DNA of 42,996 bases from an uncultured Clostridia bacterium (GTDB lineage Bacteria > Bacillota > Clostridia > TANB77 > CAG-508). A model generated the notes under the pieces. The model worked only from the letters and a program-made list of their open reading frames with translations. It was not told where the DNA came from and made no database searches. Shown here in pieces: positions 35,093 through 42,996 of the stretch. Made by a program: the position numbers and the translations under genes. The first letter of the stretch is position 1; the number at the start of each line of letters is the position of its first letter. The stretch is from the NCBI GenBank assembly GCA_947626025.1, contig CANQQQ010000014.1, forward strand, positions 1 to 42,996, read 5' to 3'.

Positions 35093-36027
35093 TATAATGC
35101 AAAATTAATACCTCTTGCAACTACATTTTTCATATTATCAATTAAATCATCTATTTCTTTTGGCGTTACTATCATATTATAATCATTGGGAACTAATGCT
35201 TCTTTTATGCTTTCATAATTATCCTCTTCTTTTAGCTTATTTAAATATTCATTTGATTGTGCTTCTTGTTGTAATTTCTCTATAAATAAATCTAGACAAT
35301 CATTTACTAAAACTGCGCTTTCAACAACTGTTGGAATTCCTAATGCAATTACTGGTATTCCAAGTGTTTTTTTGCTCAATTCCTTTCTTGTGTTTCCAAC
35401 TCCTGCTCCTGGTACTATTCCAGTATCTGCTATTTGAATTGTACTACTAATTCTTTCTATACTTCTTGATGCTAATGCATCGATTACTATTAGTAATTTA
35501 GGTTTTATATTATCTACTATACCTTTTAAGATTTCTAATGTTTCTATTCCTGTAGTTCCTAGGACACCAGGTGATATTGCACTTACTGGTCTAGTTCCTT
35601 CTTCTAGATATTCTGGCATATAATTTAAAATATGTCTTGTAACGTCAATTTCTGTAATCGCCTTTGGTCCTAAAGAATCAGGTGTAACATATTCATTTCC
35701 AAGTCCTACAACTAAAATATCATCTGAAGTATTAATTTGAGCATCTATTAATCCTTTTAATTCTCTTGATAAAATATCTGCTGCATTCTGAATTCCATCT
35801 TCATCAATAGTTTTAATTTTCTTTATATCAATAGTTATATAATTTCCTATTGGTTTTCCTAAAGCCTTTTCTCCTGCTTCTGTTGTAATTTTAACTCTAG
35901 TAGTAGTAATATTATAACTATCTACTATCTCCTCGGTTTCGACTCCTTCAACCTCATTTTCTATTTTATTTGCTTTTTTAAATATCTCTCGTCTTTCAAC
36001 TGCCAAATCTGTTCTAAAATTATACAT
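35092..36027 (-). CDS. gpr: Germination protease GPR
   Basis: 311 aa, peptidase family A25. The N-terminus FRTDLAVE resembles the self-cleavage region of the zymogen; then TTTRVKITTEAGEKALGKP, VVGLGNEYVTPDSLGPKA, the core TRPVSAISPGVLGTTGIET, VIDALASRS and DTGIVPGAGVGNTRK. GPR degrades small acid-soluble spore proteins during germination, and its presence shows a sporulating lineage. GGGAGATG precedes the ATG. A hairpin overlaps its stop. Confidence 0.96.
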   Translation of the reverse strand: MYNFRTDLAVERREIFKKANKIENEVEGVETEEIVDSYNITTTRVKITTEAGEKALGKPIGNYITIDIKKIKTIDEDGIQNAADILSRELKGLIDAQINTSDDILVVGLGNEYVTPDSLGPKAITEIDVTRHILNYMPEYLEEGTRPVSAISPGVLGTTGIETLEILKGIVDNIKPKLLIVIDALASRSIERISSTIQIADTGIVPGAGVGNTRKELSKKTLGIPVIALGIPTVVESAVLVNDCLDLFIEKLQQEAQSNEYLNKLKEEDNYESIKEALVPNDYNMIVTPKEIDDLIDNMKNVVARGINFAL

Positions 36028-36080
36028 ATCTCTTCATCTCCCATTATTTATTATTTTCTCTTGTTAAAATTTTATACAAA

Positions 36081-36104
36081 AATAGCACGATATATCGTGC
36101 TATT
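36081..36104. terminator. 24-bp perfect palindrome between gpr and holA
   Basis: AATAGCACGATATATCGTGCTATT, self-complementary over all 24 bases. Most likely the holA terminator or, if bound as DNA, an operator ahead of gpr (54 bp before its start). Confidence 0.6.
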
Positions 36105-36228
36105 AATATAATTTATATTCTTTTCCTTAATGTTTCATCTATCAATTATTCACTGTAAAGACAGAAATTATTATAAAATCCAATTAATCTATATAAAGAT
36201 AAAGCAACTTTACATTTTTTTATTGCAT

Positions 36229-37245
36229 TTATGAACAATATCTGCAGAGTATACTTTCTAATCCGATATTTAAGTCTATATTTCCCATTTTATAATTATA
36301 ATCTAAATCTATTAATTCTTTTAATATTATCTTTAATTCTTCACTTTTAAAATACTTACTTTGTGTTTTATATTTATTTACTAAAAAAGTTTGATTTGGT
36401 TTTAAATTTAGTTCTAACGCTATATTCTTATTTACTTTCTCTGCAAGTTTTACTATATATATCTTTTTAAAATGATTATATAAGGTAATTAATATCTTCT
36501 GTATAGGTTCTTTCGAATATAAAAGTTCATTTAATATTCTAATAACTTCTGTAATATTTTTTTTACCCATATTATCAGTTAAATCAAATATATTGCTATC
36601 TATTGTTTTTGTGCATAAAGCATCAATATCCTCATTACCGATTGTACCATCTTCTCCTGCATACTCTATTAGTTTTCTAACTTCATTTATTAGATTTTGC
36701 ATATTAGTGCCACATACATCTATTAAATGGTTAATTGTAGCATCCGTTATATTTACTTTATATCCATTGCATATTGCTTTTAATCTTTGTTGTATTTGAA
36801 CAGGTCTTTGAAATTCAAAATTACATACTACTCCACCCATCTTTTCAATCGTATTCACTAACTCTGTCTTATCAATTGTTTCTTCAATAAATACTAAAAT
36901 ATTTCCTTCTATGCCTGTTTGTAAACATTCATTAAGTTTTTCTCTTACTAATGCTAAATCTCCACTAGAACCTTTTTTCTTTGATTCTTTCTTAAGAATG
37001 TTTGTGTTCTTTACAATAATTAGTTTTTCAGGATATCCAAATGCTGGTGTTTGTAATTCTGATATTAATGTATTTATATTTGTTTCATCAATTTGAATAA
37101 AGTTTATACCTGGTGAAAGTTCTCCAAAATTCTTTTTTATTTTTTTTACACAACTTTCCAAAAGAAATAATTCTTCACCATATAATACATATATTCTAGC
37201 CAGCTTTTCGTTTTTTAATTCCTTCTCAAGTCCTTCTATTGTCAT
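36229..37245 (-). CDS. holA: DNA polymerase III delta subunit HolA
   Basis: 338 aa, usual length. Begins LARIYVLYGEELFLLESCVK, with QTPAFGYPEKLIIVKN, the GNILVFIEE strand, the middle domain (CGTNMQNLINEVRKL) and the C-terminal collar (NKYKTQSKYFKSEELKIIL, NIGLESILCRY). It opens the beta clamp within the clamp loader. The rpsT gene that often follows holA is not present. GAAAGGAAA ribosome site. Confidence 0.93.
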   Translation of the reverse strand: MTIEGLEKELKNEKLARIYVLYGEELFLLESCVKKIKKNFGELSPGINFIQIDETNINTLISELQTPAFGYPEKLIIVKNTNILKKESKKKGSSGDLALVREKLNECLQTGIEGNILVFIEETIDKTELVNTIEKMGGVVCNFEFQRPVQIQQRLKAICNGYKVNITDATINHLIDVCGTNMQNLINEVRKLIEYAGEDGTIGNEDIDALCTKTIDSNIFDLTDNMGKKNITEVIRILNELLYSKEPIQKILITLYNHFKKIYIVKLAEKVNKNIALELNLKPNQTFLVNKYKTQSKYFKSEELKIILKELIDLDYNYKMGNIDLNIGLESILCRYCS

Positions 37246-37299
37246 TATATTTTTCCTTTCATTATTTTTAACATGTGCCCCTACTATATACCTCTTGGA

Positions 37300-37424
37300 T
37301 CAAAATTCGCTTCGCTCGAGGTAAATTTGCTTTGCAAATTTATCACGATTTTGCTCCATTTATAGAATTATATTAAGCTGCGAAAGAAAAAATTTTTTCT
37401 CTCTTAGCTTAATATAATTCTATA
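37300..37424. repeat. Cluster of palindromes at the 3' end of the debranching-enzyme gene
   Basis: It holds AAATTTGC-TTT-GCAAATTT (about 37323-37341), CGCTTCGCTCGAGG near 37307, and the 19-bp perfect inverted repeat TATAGAATTATATTAAGCT (37361-37379) / AGCTTAATATAATTCTATA (37406-37424) with a 26-nt loop. The right arm is the last codons of the debranching-enzyme gene. It may be a terminator joined to a repeat-type insertion. Confidence 0.65.
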
Positions 37425-39416
37425 TACCTCTGCTACGCTCCATGCTTGAGCAGGAGCTCCTTTACCTAAGTATGGTTCTTCTGTATCATATATTTCTGCA
37501 ATGTTTCCTAATATTCCATCTGAATATAAAGCATTCATAAAGGTTTCTTTAGTATCCTTTTTTAATTTTTTTATTTTCTTCAATATTTTTTCTTTTTGAC
37601 CTTCATCTTCAGTATTTGTCATATTTTTCAGTGCATCAAAATATAATCCTAATAACCATGTCCATACTGGTCCTTGATGATAACTTAAATCCCTTTTTAA
37701 AGAGTCTCCCTCATATATCTCAACATAATTTGGTTCTCCTTTTGCCAAAGTTCTTAATCCATATTTCGTTAATAGCTTTTTCTCAACTGTTGAGATGACA
37801 TTTTTAGTTATATAACTATTTATATCAAGCACTGGATAAGTTAGACTTAAAGCAAATAATTGATTTGGTCTTACTTTTTCATCACCTAATACATCAAATA
37901 AACATTTTTTCTTTTCATTATAAAATTTGGTATTAAAACTTTCTTTACATTTATCTGCCAAAATCTTATATTCTTTTGCTACTTTCTTGCTTTCAAACAT
38001 ACTTGATAGTTCATCCATTGTCATTAATGCATTATACCATAAAGCATTAATTTCAACAGTCTTTCCATTTCTTGGAGTTATTGCATATCCATCATATTTG
38101 ACATCCATCCATGTATTTTGTGTATTTATGCTTCCTGAAGATATTAAACCATCATCTTCTAAATGTATGTTATTCTCATCAAAGTCTATTCCTCTTGTAT
38201 AATAATCAATAATATTTTTTAGCTTATTATAAATACTTTTTATAAACTCTACGTCACCAGTGTATTTTAAGTATTTATTGATCTGTTCAAATAGTAATAG
38301 TGATGCATCAGCACTATTATATAGTGGTCTATTATTATCATCTGCAAATCCATTAGGTACTAAACCAAATCGTATATTATTTGTAAAAGTTAATAATAAT
38401 TCTTTAGCGATATCAAATCTATGTGGTATTAATAATAATCCTTCAAATGCAATAAGTGAATCTCTACCCCAATCTAAAAACCATGGAAACCCAGCTAATA
38501 TCGTATGTAACTTTGTACTCTCTCTATATGCTATAAAATTATCAGCAGAAATAACATATTGTTGTAGCATCTTTTTTGTTTTTTCATCAGTGTCATCTTC
38601 GCATAATTTTGATTTTATAAGCAATTTCCTTAGTCTAAAAATTTCATTTTTTATTACTTGATTTGCATCTATATTTTCTATATCTTCATTTAAAGAACAT
38701 ACCATAGATATTTCTTTTTCTTCGTTTTCATCTAACTCAATCTCATATCTTCCTGGTACAACTAAATTATCTTCTGCATCTAATCCTCTTTTTTCTTCTT
38801 CTAAGTAAAACATCCCTTTAAATATATCATTATTATGTTGAATGTAATTTCCTTCACTTGCCTTTATATATATTGGATTATCATGATGCCTATCTAATAC
38901 AATTTTAGTTGTATTATCATTTACTTTTTCTTGATCTATATCAAATTGATGGTAAATACTTGCTACATGTGCATTTCTATAATTAACAATTGGAGCTAAA
39001 GTCAGTTTTGTTTTATGTTTTCCATTTTTTATTTTATACAAAATGCATGTTATATTCTTCCCATATTCCATACAAATCATTTTTCTTATAATGACATCTT
39101 TAATCTTATATGTAAAATTAGGAATATACTCATTATCAAAGTTCACAAGATATTGGTACCCTCTAGATATGCTGTTTTTACACATATTTGTATATAAATT
39201 ATATTTATTATTATTAAATTCTACGCTCTCATCTATTTTAGATAAAATTACAAATCTCATAGCAGGTGGATTTAAAGGTGCTACTAGAAGTCCATGATAT
39301 TTTCTAGTATTACAACCAATTATACTAGAAGAAGCATATCCCCCTATACCATTGGTTATTAACCATTCCTTTAAAATTCCCGTTTCTAATAAAAATTTTT
39401 CTTCTTTTTTCTTCAC
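37404..39416 (-). CDS. Glycogen debranching enzyme (amylo-alpha-1,6-glucosidase, GH133 type)
   Basis: 670 aa from a GTG start with AAAGGATG 11 nt upstream. The N-terminal domain (LKEWLITNGIGGYASSSI, CNTRKYHGLLVAPL) and the C-terminal (alpha/alpha)6 catalytic domain (AGFPWFLDWGRDSLIAFEGL, FADDNNRPLYNSADASLLLF, LSYHQGPVWTWLLGLYFDAL) are those of bacterial GDE. It removes alpha-1,6 branches from glycogen-like glucan in the cytoplasm. Acidic residues expected at the active site are present. It follows yvcK by 40 bp, so storage-carbon use may be co-transcribed with wall control. No other glycogen gene is nearby. Confidence 0.93.
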   Translation of the reverse strand: MKKKEEKFLLETGILKEWLITNGIGGYASSSIIGCNTRKYHGLLVAPLNPPAMRFVILSKIDESVEFNNNKYNLYTNMCKNSISRGYQYLVNFDNEYIPNFTYKIKDVIIRKMICMEYGKNITCILYKIKNGKHKTKLTLAPIVNYRNAHVASIYHQFDIDQEKVNDNTTKIVLDRHHDNPIYIKASEGNYIQHNNDIFKGMFYLEEEKRGLDAEDNLVVPGRYEIELDENEEKEISMVCSLNEDIENIDANQVIKNEIFRLRKLLIKSKLCEDDTDEKTKKMLQQYVISADNFIAYRESTKLHTILAGFPWFLDWGRDSLIAFEGLLLIPHRFDIAKELLLTFTNNIRFGLVPNGFADDNNRPLYNSADASLLLFEQINKYLKYTGDVEFIKSIYNKLKNIIDYYTRGIDFDENNIHLEDDGLISSGSINTQNTWMDVKYDGYAITPRNGKTVEINALWYNALMTMDELSSMFESKKVAKEYKILADKCKESFNTKFYNEKKKCLFDVLGDEKVRPNQLFALSLTYPVLDINSYITKNVISTVEKKLLTKYGLRTLAKGEPNYVEIYEGDSLKRDLSYHQGPVWTWLLGLYFDALKNMTNTEDEGQKEKILKKIKKLKKDTKETFMNALYSDGILGNIAEIYDTEEPYLGKGAPAQAWSVAEVYRIILS

Positions 39417-39456
39417 TTTGTTTATTTCATCCTTTCATAGGTTATTTTCCATTATT

Positions 39457-40923
39457 TCATTTGTGTAAACTTTTTAGTCTCTTTTGTCTTAGTTCTTCAC
39501 TTTCTTGTATAGATTTAATTCTTTCATTATACTTGCTAGCAAATTTACTTTTCTTTTTCGTAGTTAATATTCTTCTTCCTCTATTTTTTGCTCTAGGTTT
39601 TCTTACATTGCTCTCTTTTTGCCTAATTTTTCTCTTTCTATTGCTTTTTTTCAATTTTGTATTCATGCTAACATATTGTGGTCCATTATGCATATCTCTA
39701 AATACCATATCATCACAAATCAATTCTATAATTGAATCAGCAACTAAGTCAGGATCATGTCTAATAGTATGATCTTCAACAACAGAGAAATTTCTTTGAA
39801 TAACTTTTATTCCTAATTCTTTAATTTTCTTTATATCTTGTTCTACGATAAAAGAACCTTGTTCATTATATTTTCTTATATACTCTGGCACAACCTCTCC
39901 AGTATCATATATACAATAATCTATTATAGGATTTCTTGCATGTTCAAGAATAGCTTCTATATGATCATATAATGAAAAGTCATCTGTCTGTCCTGGTTCT
40001 GTCATAATATTGCTTATATATATTTTCTTCGCCTTACTTTCACTAATAGCTTTTGATACATTCTTAATTAATAAATTTGGAATTACATTTGTATATAAAC
40101 TTCCAGGTCCTATTATAATTGCATCTGCATCCTTTATAGCTTCTAGTACTTTTGGAGCAGTTCTACAATTTGTTGGAGAAACATATACTCTATTTATTTT
40201 CGTAATCTTATCTGTTACAACTTCTGGTATTTTTTCTTTACTTTCTACTATCGTTCCGTCTTCTAGTTCTGCACATATATTCATTTGATCTAATGTAACT
40301 GGTATTATTCTTCCTGTCATATTTAATACTTTACCAAGATTTTCCATTGATGATGATAAGTCAACAAAAGCTGCTTGCATAGACTGCAAAAATGACTCAC
40401 CAAATGGTAATCTATTTTTTGCTATTTTTGAATTTAGAATTGTTTCCATTTCTTCCTCATTTTTAGCTAAAGCAACTATCCCCTCTAATATGTACTGTTT
40501 ACTATATTCTGAAGTCTCAATAATTGCAGTTATATTATCTGTATATTTTTTTAATCCTCTTAAAACAATATTTAAACCAGATCCTCCTCCTATTGCAACA
40601 ACTTTTGGTCCTTGATTATATATTTTCTTATTAAAAATCAATGATTTTACATTAACATCTCTATCCTTTTTTCTTATTCTCTCATCTGTATCTTCTATTA
40701 ATAATTCTAATACTCGTTTTTGGCTATATACTAGACCTACGACAATAAATATAAATCCAATTATAAATAGTATTATTACTTTTACAACTTCCAAAATTGA
40801 TAAACTTTCCATAGCTATTATTTCTGAAACTCCATAACAGCTTAGAGCAATCCCCAATAATATTAGAAAAATCCATCTCTTCATTTTTGTACCAGATTTA
40901 AACCATTTCAAAAAACCTTTCAC
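39457..40923 (-). CDS. yvcK: YvcK/GlmR-like protein with altered signature, membrane anchor and basic tail
   Basis: 488 aa from a GTG start with AAAGGATG 8 nt upstream. Two N-terminal membrane helices (about 15-33, 42-63), then the CofD/YvcK domain with VVAIGGGSGLNIVLRGLKKY, IIIGPGSLYTNVIPNLL, IYISNIMTEPGQTDDFS. The usual TVADDGGSSG...PPGDIRNC signature is missing: the chain passes from NITAIIETSEYSKQYILEG straight to IVALAKNEEEM. A Lys/Arg-rich tail of about 65 residues closes the protein. YvcK binds UDP-GlcNAc and directs carbon to wall precursors; with the signature lost, ligand binding may differ. It follows murB by 27 bp; rapZ and whiA, frequent partners, are absent. Confidence 0.87.
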   Translation of the reverse strand: MKGFLKWFKSGTKMKRWIFLILLGIALSCYGVSEIIAMESLSILEVVKVIILFIIGFIFIVVGLVYSQKRVLELLIEDTDERIRKKDRDVNVKSLIFNKKIYNQGPKVVAIGGGSGLNIVLRGLKKYTDNITAIIETSEYSKQYILEGIVALAKNEEEMETILNSKIAKNRLPFGESFLQSMQAAFVDLSSSMENLGKVLNMTGRIIPVTLDQMNICAELEDGTIVESKEKIPEVVTDKITKINRVYVSPTNCRTAPKVLEAIKDADAIIIGPGSLYTNVIPNLLIKNVSKAISESKAKKIYISNIMTEPGQTDDFSLYDHIEAILEHARNPIIDYCIYDTGEVVPEYIRKYNEQGSFIVEQDIKKIKELGIKVIQRNFSVVEDHTIRHDPDLVADSIIELICDDMVFRDMHNGPQYVSMNTKLKKSNRKRKIRQKESNVRKPRAKNRGRRILTTKKKSKFASKYNERIKSIQESEELRQKRLKSLHK

Positions 40924-40950
40924 TTATATCATCCTTTCTACTGTAATTTA

Positions 40951-41865
40951 TTAATCTTCTCCTACGACTTCAATTTCAAGTTCTATTTTTTTACTTGTTT
41001 TTTCATAAACTGTTTTTATAATATGATCTATTAATTCTAAAATATCTTTTGCAGATGCATTACCTGTATTTATTATAAATCCTGCATGCTTAGTTGACAC
41101 TTTTGCACCACCAATACAATAACCTTTTAATCCACATTCGTCTATTAATTTAGCCGTTATAAAATCTTTTCCTCTTTTAAAAGTACTACCCGCACTTGGA
41201 AATTCTATTGGTTGTTTTTCAAACCTTGATTTTTTATACTCCTGCATTAAACCTTGTATATCTGCTTTTTTACCATAAAACAACTTTAGTTTTGTCTCTA
41301 ATATAATAACTTTCATATTTTCAAAGGCACTTTTTCTATATTCAAATTTATGCTCTGAACCTACTATCTTCTTTATATTTCCATCATAATCTATTACTGT
41401 TGTTTCTGTTACAATATCTTTAGCTTCTTTTCCATAAGCACCTGCATTCATTCTAATAAATCCACCAACTGTTCCTGGAATTCCTGCTGCAAATTCAAAA
41501 CCACTAATTTCTTCTTCTAGTAATTTTGTAGCAACTTCCGCCATCTTATTTCCTGCTCCCACAGTAACATATACTATATTATCTTGTCTTTCTATATTAA
41601 AGCCCTTTAATTCTATCTTTAAAGTAATGCCTCTTATTCCTTTATCCTTTACTAGTAAATTACTACCATTACCTAAAATGAATATAGGTATATTATTTTC
41701 TTTTGCAATTTCTAATACAAATATTATTTGTTCAATATTATGAACCTTAACTAATAAATCTGCATTACCTCCAACCTTAAAAGTAGTATGCTTAGACATA
41801 GGTTCATTTTCTAATATATCCTTTGAATCTATTCTTTCTTTTAATAAAGTAACTATATTTGACAT
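40951..41865 (-). CDS. murB: UDP-N-acetylenolpyruvoylglucosamine reductase MurB
   Basis: 304 aa, the short Gram-positive type. FAD-binding: HTTFKVGGNADLLVKV, FILGNGSNLLVKDKGI, FEFAAGIPGTVGGFIRMNAG; catalytic region QPIEFPSAGSTFKRG (proton-donor serine) and the C-terminal GFIINTGNASAKDILELI. It makes UDP-MurNAc by NADPH reduction in the cytoplasm. AAGGAG ribosome site. First gene of murB-yvcK-debranching enzyme. Confidence 0.97.
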   Translation of the reverse strand: MSNIVTLLKERIDSKDILENEPMSKHTTFKVGGNADLLVKVHNIEQIIFVLEIAKENNIPIFILGNGSNLLVKDKGIRGITLKIELKGFNIERQDNIVYVTVGAGNKMAEVATKLLEEEISGFEFAAGIPGTVGGFIRMNAGAYGKEAKDIVTETTVIDYDGNIKKIVGSEHKFEYRKSAFENMKVIILETKLKLFYGKKADIQGLMQEYKKSRFEKQPIEFPSAGSTFKRGKDFITAKLIDECGLKGYCIGGAKVSTKHAGFIINTGNASAKDILELIDHIIKTVYEKTSKKIELEIEVVGED

Positions 41866-41962
41866 AATACTCCTTCATGGATAAATTTATAAAATTATAC
41901 TATTAAATATTATCATTTTATTAAAGATATTACAAGATTATTATAAAATTTAAATAAAAAAA

Positions 41963-41994
41963 TTAGCAAATGGAATAAACTATTTCACTTGCTA
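41963..41994 (-). terminator. Terminator after the TSCPD gene
   Basis: Minus-strand AGCAAGTGAAATA pairs with TATTCCATTTGCT (one mismatch, one wobble), then a long T-run. Confidence 0.65.
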
Positions 41995-42002
41995 TTTTTA
42001 TA

Positions 42003-42254
42003 TTATAAATTCTTCTTAATTTCTTCTAATGCTCTTGCTAGTTGATCTGGACAAGATGTTGTCTTCATTCCACAAGGAATTCCTTTTAATTTTTGTATTA
42101 CCTCATCTATTTTTCTTCCTTGAACCATATATGTTAGTCCAACTGTATTTCCTGGACATCCTCCTACTATTTTTACAGATTTTATTATATCCCCTTCAAG
42201 TTCTATAATCATTTCTCTTGAACAAACGCCTTCAGGTTTATATCTATATTCCAT
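42003..42254 (-). CDS. TSCPD-domain protein (TIGR03905 type)
   Basis: 83 aa with AAGGAGAG before the ATG. It has the family marks: a cysteine in YKPEGVCSREM, VGGCPGNT, GIPCGMKTTSCPDQLARAL, the last giving the TSCPD name. The domain also occurs at the C-terminus of some ribonucleotide reductases, and stand-alone copies are of unknown function, possibly metal-binding. Promoter TTGTAA-16-TATACT at 42346-42319 and a 7-bp dyad ATTGATA/TATCAAT at 42290-42307 lie upstream. Confidence 0.9.
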   Translation of the reverse strand: MEYRYKPEGVCSREMIIELEGDIIKSVKIVGGCPGNTVGLTYMVQGRKIDEVIQKLKGIPCGMKTTSCPDQLARALEEIKKNL

Positions 42255-42587
42255 ATTAATCTCTCCTTATATTTTTTGCTCTAATACTAATTGATACAAA
42301 TATCAATCAATTTACTAAAGTATATCATATTTTTGATTAATTACAATAATTTTTTTAAAATCATTTATAAATTTTGTAAAAAATATCTTACCTAAAATGC
42401 ACATTTATATATTGACAGTAACAGTGTTACATGATGTGTAAGAATTAATTTATAATTTTATACTGTATAAATCATCAATAAATTTTAATCTTCATGTTAG
42501 GAAAAACTTAATATTATAATCCCCAATAATTATCACAATTATCAGGGATTAAAAAAATTTAACTAAAACTTTTTGGAAAAAGCATTA
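42255..42587. other. Intergenic region with promoter, dyad and orphan operator-like site
   Basis: About 330 bp without a gene. It holds the TSCPD promoter and dyad, TTGACA followed by GTAACAGTGTTAC (42412-42430) on the plus strand with no gene after it, and the terminator of the small gene to the right (42518-42550). Confidence 0.6.
42518..42550 (-). terminator. Hairpin after the small minus-strand gene pair
   Basis: AATCCC/GGGATT outside and AATAATT/AATTAT inside form an interrupted stem about 37 bp after the stop at 42588. Confidence 0.55.
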
Positions 42588-42692
42588 TTATTTTGTCTTT
42601 TCCTTTTTTTCATTTTGTACAAACACATTCATCGCTTCGATTGCAACTAATAATTCCTTATCAGTTGGCGGAAGAGTGCTTGCTATACTCAT
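42588..42692 (-). CDS. Possible 34-aa ORF overlapping the next gene
   Basis: ATG at 42692 opens MSIASTLPPTDKELLVAIEA... ending EKKEKTK. It overlaps the upstream 56-aa frame by 32 bp in another phase. GGAGTGG lies about 10 nt before the ATG. It may be a coupled small gene, or the true continuation of the upstream gene after a frameshift. Confidence 0.45.
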   Translation of the reverse strand: MSIASTLPPTDKELLVAIEAMNVFVQNEKKEKTK

Positions 42693-42831
42693 GTCTTGTT
42701 GTCCACTCCGCTGTAATTATCCCATTGTCATTAACAGTCGCTACTGCGACATAATTCTTATGAAGATTCGAATAAAACATTATTCCGTCCTCCATAGAAC
42801 TTGCTCTTTGTAAGTTTAATTCTTTCCGCAT
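42661..42831 (-). CDS. Small hypothetical protein, 56 aa
   Basis: ATG at 42831 with GGAGGAAG upstream; an in-frame start further up lacks a ribosome site. Product MRKELNLQRASSMEDG ... NYVAVATVNDNGIITAEW ... KHSSAN, no cysteines, one beta-rich core, family not recognised. GC is a little higher than around it. A near-consensus promoter drives it. The overlapping frame at 42588-42692 may be its frameshifted C-terminus. Confidence 0.65.
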   Translation of the reverse strand: MRKELNLQRASSMEDGIMFYSNLHKNYVAVATVNDNGIITAEWTTRHEYSKHSSAN

Positions 42832-42864
42832 AATGCTTCCTCCTTCAAATTTTTTTATAAGTAT

Positions 42865-42893
42865 ATTATACATTATTTTACATAATTAGTCAA
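42865..42893 (-). promoter_or_regulatory. Promoter of the 56-aa gene
   Basis: Minus-strand TTGACT (42893-42888), exactly 17 nt, TATAAT (42870-42865). An 11-bp direct repeat AATGTCTTAAT lies further upstream at 42938-42948 and 42963-42973, 25 bp apart. Confidence 0.8.
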
Positions 42894-42996
42894 ACATGCT
42901 TTTTGCAAAGCAAAGAATAATATAATTCATTTGTGATAATGTCTTAATAAATCATTTAGGAAAATGTCTTAATTAAAAATTTATGTTGTAAGTATT

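Overview
The window is about 43 kb of very AT-rich chromosome (genes roughly 25-32% GC by eye) from a low-GC, spore-forming member of the Clostridia or a related uncultured gut Firmicute. The grounds are strong AGGAGG ribosome sites, an hrcA-grpE-dnaK-dnaJ operon with CIRCE operators, sporulation genes (germination protease gpr, a spoIVFA/spoIVFB-like pair, a dacF-like D,D-carboxypeptidase) and Gram-positive wall genes (murB, yvcK, amidase). I saw no rRNA, tRNA or CRISPR array.

Layout. 1-4978 (minus): a co-oriented run ruvB, GtrB-like glycosyltransferase, polytopic GT-C glycosyltransferase, queH and a YhcG-type PDDEXK nuclease that runs off the left edge. 5107-5277 (minus): a 56-aa protein with its own terminator. 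5542-13974 (plus): a dacF-like gene cut in two by a 7,209-bp mobile element. 14069-21450 (minus): Nudix hydrolase, proS, a membrane protein, a CBS-pair protein, an amidase and a long coiled-coil protein. 21717-21953 (plus): a small GC-richer orphan gene with its own promoter and terminator. 22003-26695 (minus): the HrcA heat-shock operon. 26878-29831: a Fur-like regulator, a divergent zinc-ribbon protein, and a sporulation cluster with spoIVFB and a frameshifted spoIVFA-like gene. 29961-37245 (minus): V-ATPase-F-like protein, clpB under CIRCE, acyl-CoA synthetase, gpr, holA. 37404-42831 (minus): glycogen debranching enzyme, an unusual yvcK, murB, a TSCPD protein and a small gene.

The main discovery candidate is the element in dacF. 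The 6-bp core ATGATT occurs at both ends (5978-5983 and 13187-13192). Joining the flanks across it restores an uninterrupted 407-codon penicillin-binding carboxypeptidase with SxxK, SxN and KTG motifs. The joint falls at the SxN motif. The rebuilt circle junction has perfect 8-bp inverted arms (ATTGTACA/TGTACAAT) placed symmetrically around the core, whose central dinucleotide is GA, as expected for a large serine recombinase of the TnpX/SpoIVCA type. The element carries two different tandem large serine recombinases, a small ORF before them, a leader-like region, two membrane proteins, a DUF6440-like protein, a Nudix hydrolase and a GC-richer P-loop nucleotide-kinase-like protein, and no phage structural genes. 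It therefore looks like a compact relative of the skin-type intervening elements that interrupt sporulation genes and can leave exactly, but in a carboxypeptidase gene. Programmed excision is an inference.

Other points of note: a single-base frameshift in the spoIVFA-like gene, a short prolyl-tRNA synthetase without the large editing insertion and with a possible pseudoknot leader, a YvcK homologue lacking the family's DDGGSSG-type signature, a Fur-like regulator lacking the usual histidines, terminator hairpins that contain the next promoter, and clpB controlled by CIRCE.
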